DNA of 16,132 nt from an uncultured Bacteroidales bacterium. Its GTDB lineage: Bacteria; Bacteroidota; Bacteroidia; Bacteroidales; P3. The notes under the pieces were generated by a model, which was not told where the DNA came from, did no database searches, and was given only the letters and a program-made list of their open reading frames with translations. The stretch is from assembly GCA_937906975.1 (NCBI GenBank), contig CALCUN010000165.1:1-16132 (forward strand), given 5' to 3'. The position numbers were made by a program, and so were the translations under genes. Of this stretch, positions 14,826 through 16,132 are shown one piece after another (position 1 is the stretch's first letter; each line of letters begins with the position of its first letter).

Positions 14826-15782
14826 CTACATTTTCCACATACTTTCTTGTTGCCAATCATTAGGGAATCCCATTGAATTAATATTTACAAAATTTTTATA
14901 CTCGTTTAAAAGTTCTGTTAATTGCATTTTGAATTGTGATGTCGGATTTGCAGTTTGCAATAAGTAGTTTAACATACATAAAAAATAGTAAATCTTGCTT
15001 CTTTGCACAGTATTAGGATTAGTAATCCATAGTAAACTTTTTGAAAACGAAAGCTTTTCTGGAACAATATTTAAATCTCTATTCCAAAGTCTTGCATGAT
15101 GAGCACAGATATTACGGACATAATTTATTGTATGCAACCAAGAGCAAAATGTTTTTTCGGGTAAAGCAAAATAAGATGCGATATTAGTCTTATCAGAACG
15201 GTGTTTTAATCCGCTACAAATACGAGATAGATGATTAAAATACATAATTTCTACACTCATCCACGAAGGAGGATTTATAGGATCATTGTATTTATTTTTG
15301 TAATGTTGTATAAATACTTCTGCTTTATTGTTATGTAATTGTTCTCTTATGTGATTTTGAATATCATTGTAAAGATTAAACTCAACACTACTTCCATCTC
15401 GGAGTGTTTTTGTTGTTGGAGATTTGAATATAGTTGAATCGTCTTGCCAATGCGAGCCATATTTATGACTTAACTGATAAATAATTTGCGTTCTTATAGA
15501 AATTTCTAATCGTTCAATAGCGTCAAAAACCAACAAACGCAATTTGCGATCAAAAACATATAGATTGTGTATATTTTCCCAAGTAGTTCCTTCTTTAAAT
15601 TCATCAATAATAACTCCATTCTCTTTTTTCTTATAAGGCAACATATAAGCGCTTAAACGATAATAGCTAATATTTGCAAGTTGTCTTTCTGCACGTTGCT
15701 CATCAGCAAAAATCATTCCCCTTGATTTTAGTAATTCTACTTGTTCTCTATATGTTAATGGAGGTTTTGCGTATTTTCCCAT
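14826..15782 (-). CDS. Abi_2 family abortive infection / HEPN toxin protein (AbiD/AbiF-like)
   Basis: The 318-residue protein is a full-length Abi_2 member. Landmarks: an N-terminal KPPLTYREQVELLKSRGM with NISYYRLSAYMLPYK (38-51), where the family reads for a ligand or partner; then YVFDRKLRLLVFDAIERLEI (75-94), PPSWMSVEIMYFNHLSRI (171-188), and the catalytic-type HEPN motif RNICAHH (Arg223 to His228, R-x4-H) followed by ARLWNR. HEPN proteins of this type are RNases or toxins that stop growth on phage infection. The gene has its own -7 box and a leader of about 17 nt, and is followed by a separately promoted RNA candidate. Its neighbour to the right is an IS3-family end, consistent with an accessory, mobile region. 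Direct biochemical activity cannot be inferred beyond the intact motif. Confidence 0.92.
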   Translation of the reverse strand: MGKYAKPPLTYREQVELLKSRGMIFADEQRAERQLANISYYRLSAYMLPYKKKENGVIIDEFKEGTTWENIHNLYVFDRKLRLLVFDAIERLEISIRTQIIYQLSHKYGSHWQDDSTIFKSPTTKTLRDGSSVEFNLYNDIQNHIREQLHNNKAEVFIQHYKNKYNDPINPPSWMSVEIMYFNHLSRICSGLKHRSDKTNIASYFALPEKTFCSWLHTINYVRNICAHHARLWNRDLNIVPEKLSFSKSLLWITNPNTVQRSKIYYFLCMLNYLLQTANPTSQFKMQLTELLNEYKNFVNINSMGFPNDWQQESMWKM

Positions 15783-15805
15783 ACTTACTCTTTTTTATCT
15801 GAGCA

Positions 15806-15839
15806 CAAAGATAAGATTTTATTACAATATAAGAACAAA
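15806..15839 (-). promoter_or_regulatory. Promoter of the Abi_2 gene
   Basis: The minus strand has TATCTTTG (complement of 15806-15813), 23 bases before the ATG, and TTTTG (complement of 15836-15840) 22 bases further upstream, slightly more than the usual 19-21. Just beyond, arms ACACAAA (15842-15848) and TTTGTGT (15855-15861) with a 6-base spacer form a possible operator. Confidence 0.55.
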
Positions 15840-15899
15840 ACACACAAAATTGCCTTTGTGTTAGATTAAAGAAAGCTGTTAAGAAATAAAAAAACGCAA

Positions 15900-16070
15900 A
15901 TAAATTTTTTATTCAAAAGAGCGAAGAAATTTTTACAAAACTTAATTTTGAAATTTCTGACGAAAATTGAGCAAAAATTAAGAGAAATTTTGCTGAAATC
16001 GGAGCAAAATTTAATAATATCGCAAGAAAAATTTTTTTTGTGCGAGAAAAAAAATTTTTGCTCCGAGAAA
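15900..16070. repeat. Block of A/T hairpins and near-phased A-tracts
   Basis: No gene is supported here. Inverted pairs follow one another: AGAAATTT/AAATTTCT (15925-15932, 15951-15958); AGCAAAAATT/AAATTTTGCT with one mismatch (about 15970-15994); and TCGGAGCAAAA/TTTTGCTCCGA (15999-16009, 16056-16066), which encloses AAAAATTTTTTTT/AAAAAAAATTTTT (16027-16039, 16047-16059). A-tracts centred near 15930, 15953, 15965, 15976, 15987, 15997 and 16008 recur about every 11-12 bases, a spacing expected to bend DNA. The motif GAGCAAAAtt recurs in direct orientation. It lies between the Abi_2 promoter and the IS3-family end. The minus-strand ORF through it reads as Phe/Lys/Cys low complexity. Confidence 0.6.
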
Positions 16071-16075
16071 CGTAG

Positions 16076-16132
16076 TGTGAACTGACCCCAAAAAGTTGGA
16101 CTAATTATTAACAAATATTTCGGTATGAGTTC
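16076..16132 (+). mobile_element. IS3-family insertion sequence, left end (cut by window edge)
   Basis: The stretch beginning TGTGAACTGACCCCAAAAAG at 16076 and continuing TTGGAC is the typical terminal inverted repeat of IS3-family elements: TG tip, ACTGACCCC, A-run, GTTGGAC. The exact tip (16076 or 16078) cannot be fixed without the other end. About 25 bases of leader follow, then ATG at 16125, a plausible orfA start running off the window. Target duplication cannot be checked. Identity rests on the end sequence only. Confidence 0.75.

Noticed and set aside
15866..16114. 82-codon minus-strand ORF
   Set aside because: It is Phe/Lys/Cys-rich low complexity produced by the A-tract block, and runs through the insertion-sequence terminal repeat; no promoter or homology-like motif.

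Overview
The window looks like the chromosome of an anaerobic member of the Bacteroidota, probably Bacteroidales. It is very AT-rich. Start codons are preceded by A-rich stretches rather than Shine-Dalgarno sequences. Several gene starts sit just downstream of the Bacteroidota sigma -7 element TAnnTTTG; the best example, ahead of rpsL, has a TTG 19 bases further upstream. The large 2-hydroxyacyl-CoA dehydratase activase points to an oxygen-sensitive, fermentative life style. The species cannot be named from sequence alone.

Layout. (1) 1-1321, minus strand: the str ribosomal cluster in the order rpsL, rpsG, fusA (fusA cut by the window edge), with a clear promoter and a leader of roughly 190 bases ahead of rpsL. 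(2) 1322-1647: a gene-free stretch with very AT-rich DNA, three tandem 23-24 bp repeats resembling a mobile-element end, and a long-armed terminator. (3) 1648-5393, minus strand: a compact transcription unit of a secreted beta-rich protein of unknown function, the DNA translocase ftsK and a LolA-like periplasmic lipoprotein carrier. (4) 5463-10323, minus strand: a TetR-family regulator 7 bases ahead of a giant two-ATPase-domain activase of the HgdC/BadF family. A 22 bp palindrome at the regulator's promoter suggests autoregulation of the pair. (5) 10387-10454: a remarkable 26 bp perfect inverted repeat serving as the tyrS terminator, then tyrS (minus). (6) 11743-14664: a divergent promoter region, then on the plus strand an M28 zinc peptidase carrying a predicted C-terminal outer-membrane beta-barrel, followed 8 bases later by a polysaccharide flippase. 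(7) 14665-15782: an Abi_2 (AbiD/AbiF-type) HEPN abortive-infection gene on the minus strand. Immediately 3' of it, on the same strand, is a separately promoted, structured small-RNA candidate of about 110 nt. (8) 15866-16075: a run of A/T hairpins and roughly phased A-tracts, then the terminal inverted repeat and first ~57 bases of an IS3-family insertion sequence that runs off the right edge.

How the parts work together: the left two thirds is mostly housekeeping (translation, chromosome segregation, lipoprotein transport, tyrosine charging). The right end becomes accessory: envelope peptidase and flippase, then a phage-defence/toxin module and an insertion sequence. The most interesting item is the Abi_2 gene paired with its own small RNA. 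Its fully paired stem (with a G-U wobble only on the minus strand), GNRA-capped inner hairpin, own -7 box and repeat/palindrome operator all point to an RNA-regulated HEPN toxin-antitoxin or defence system.
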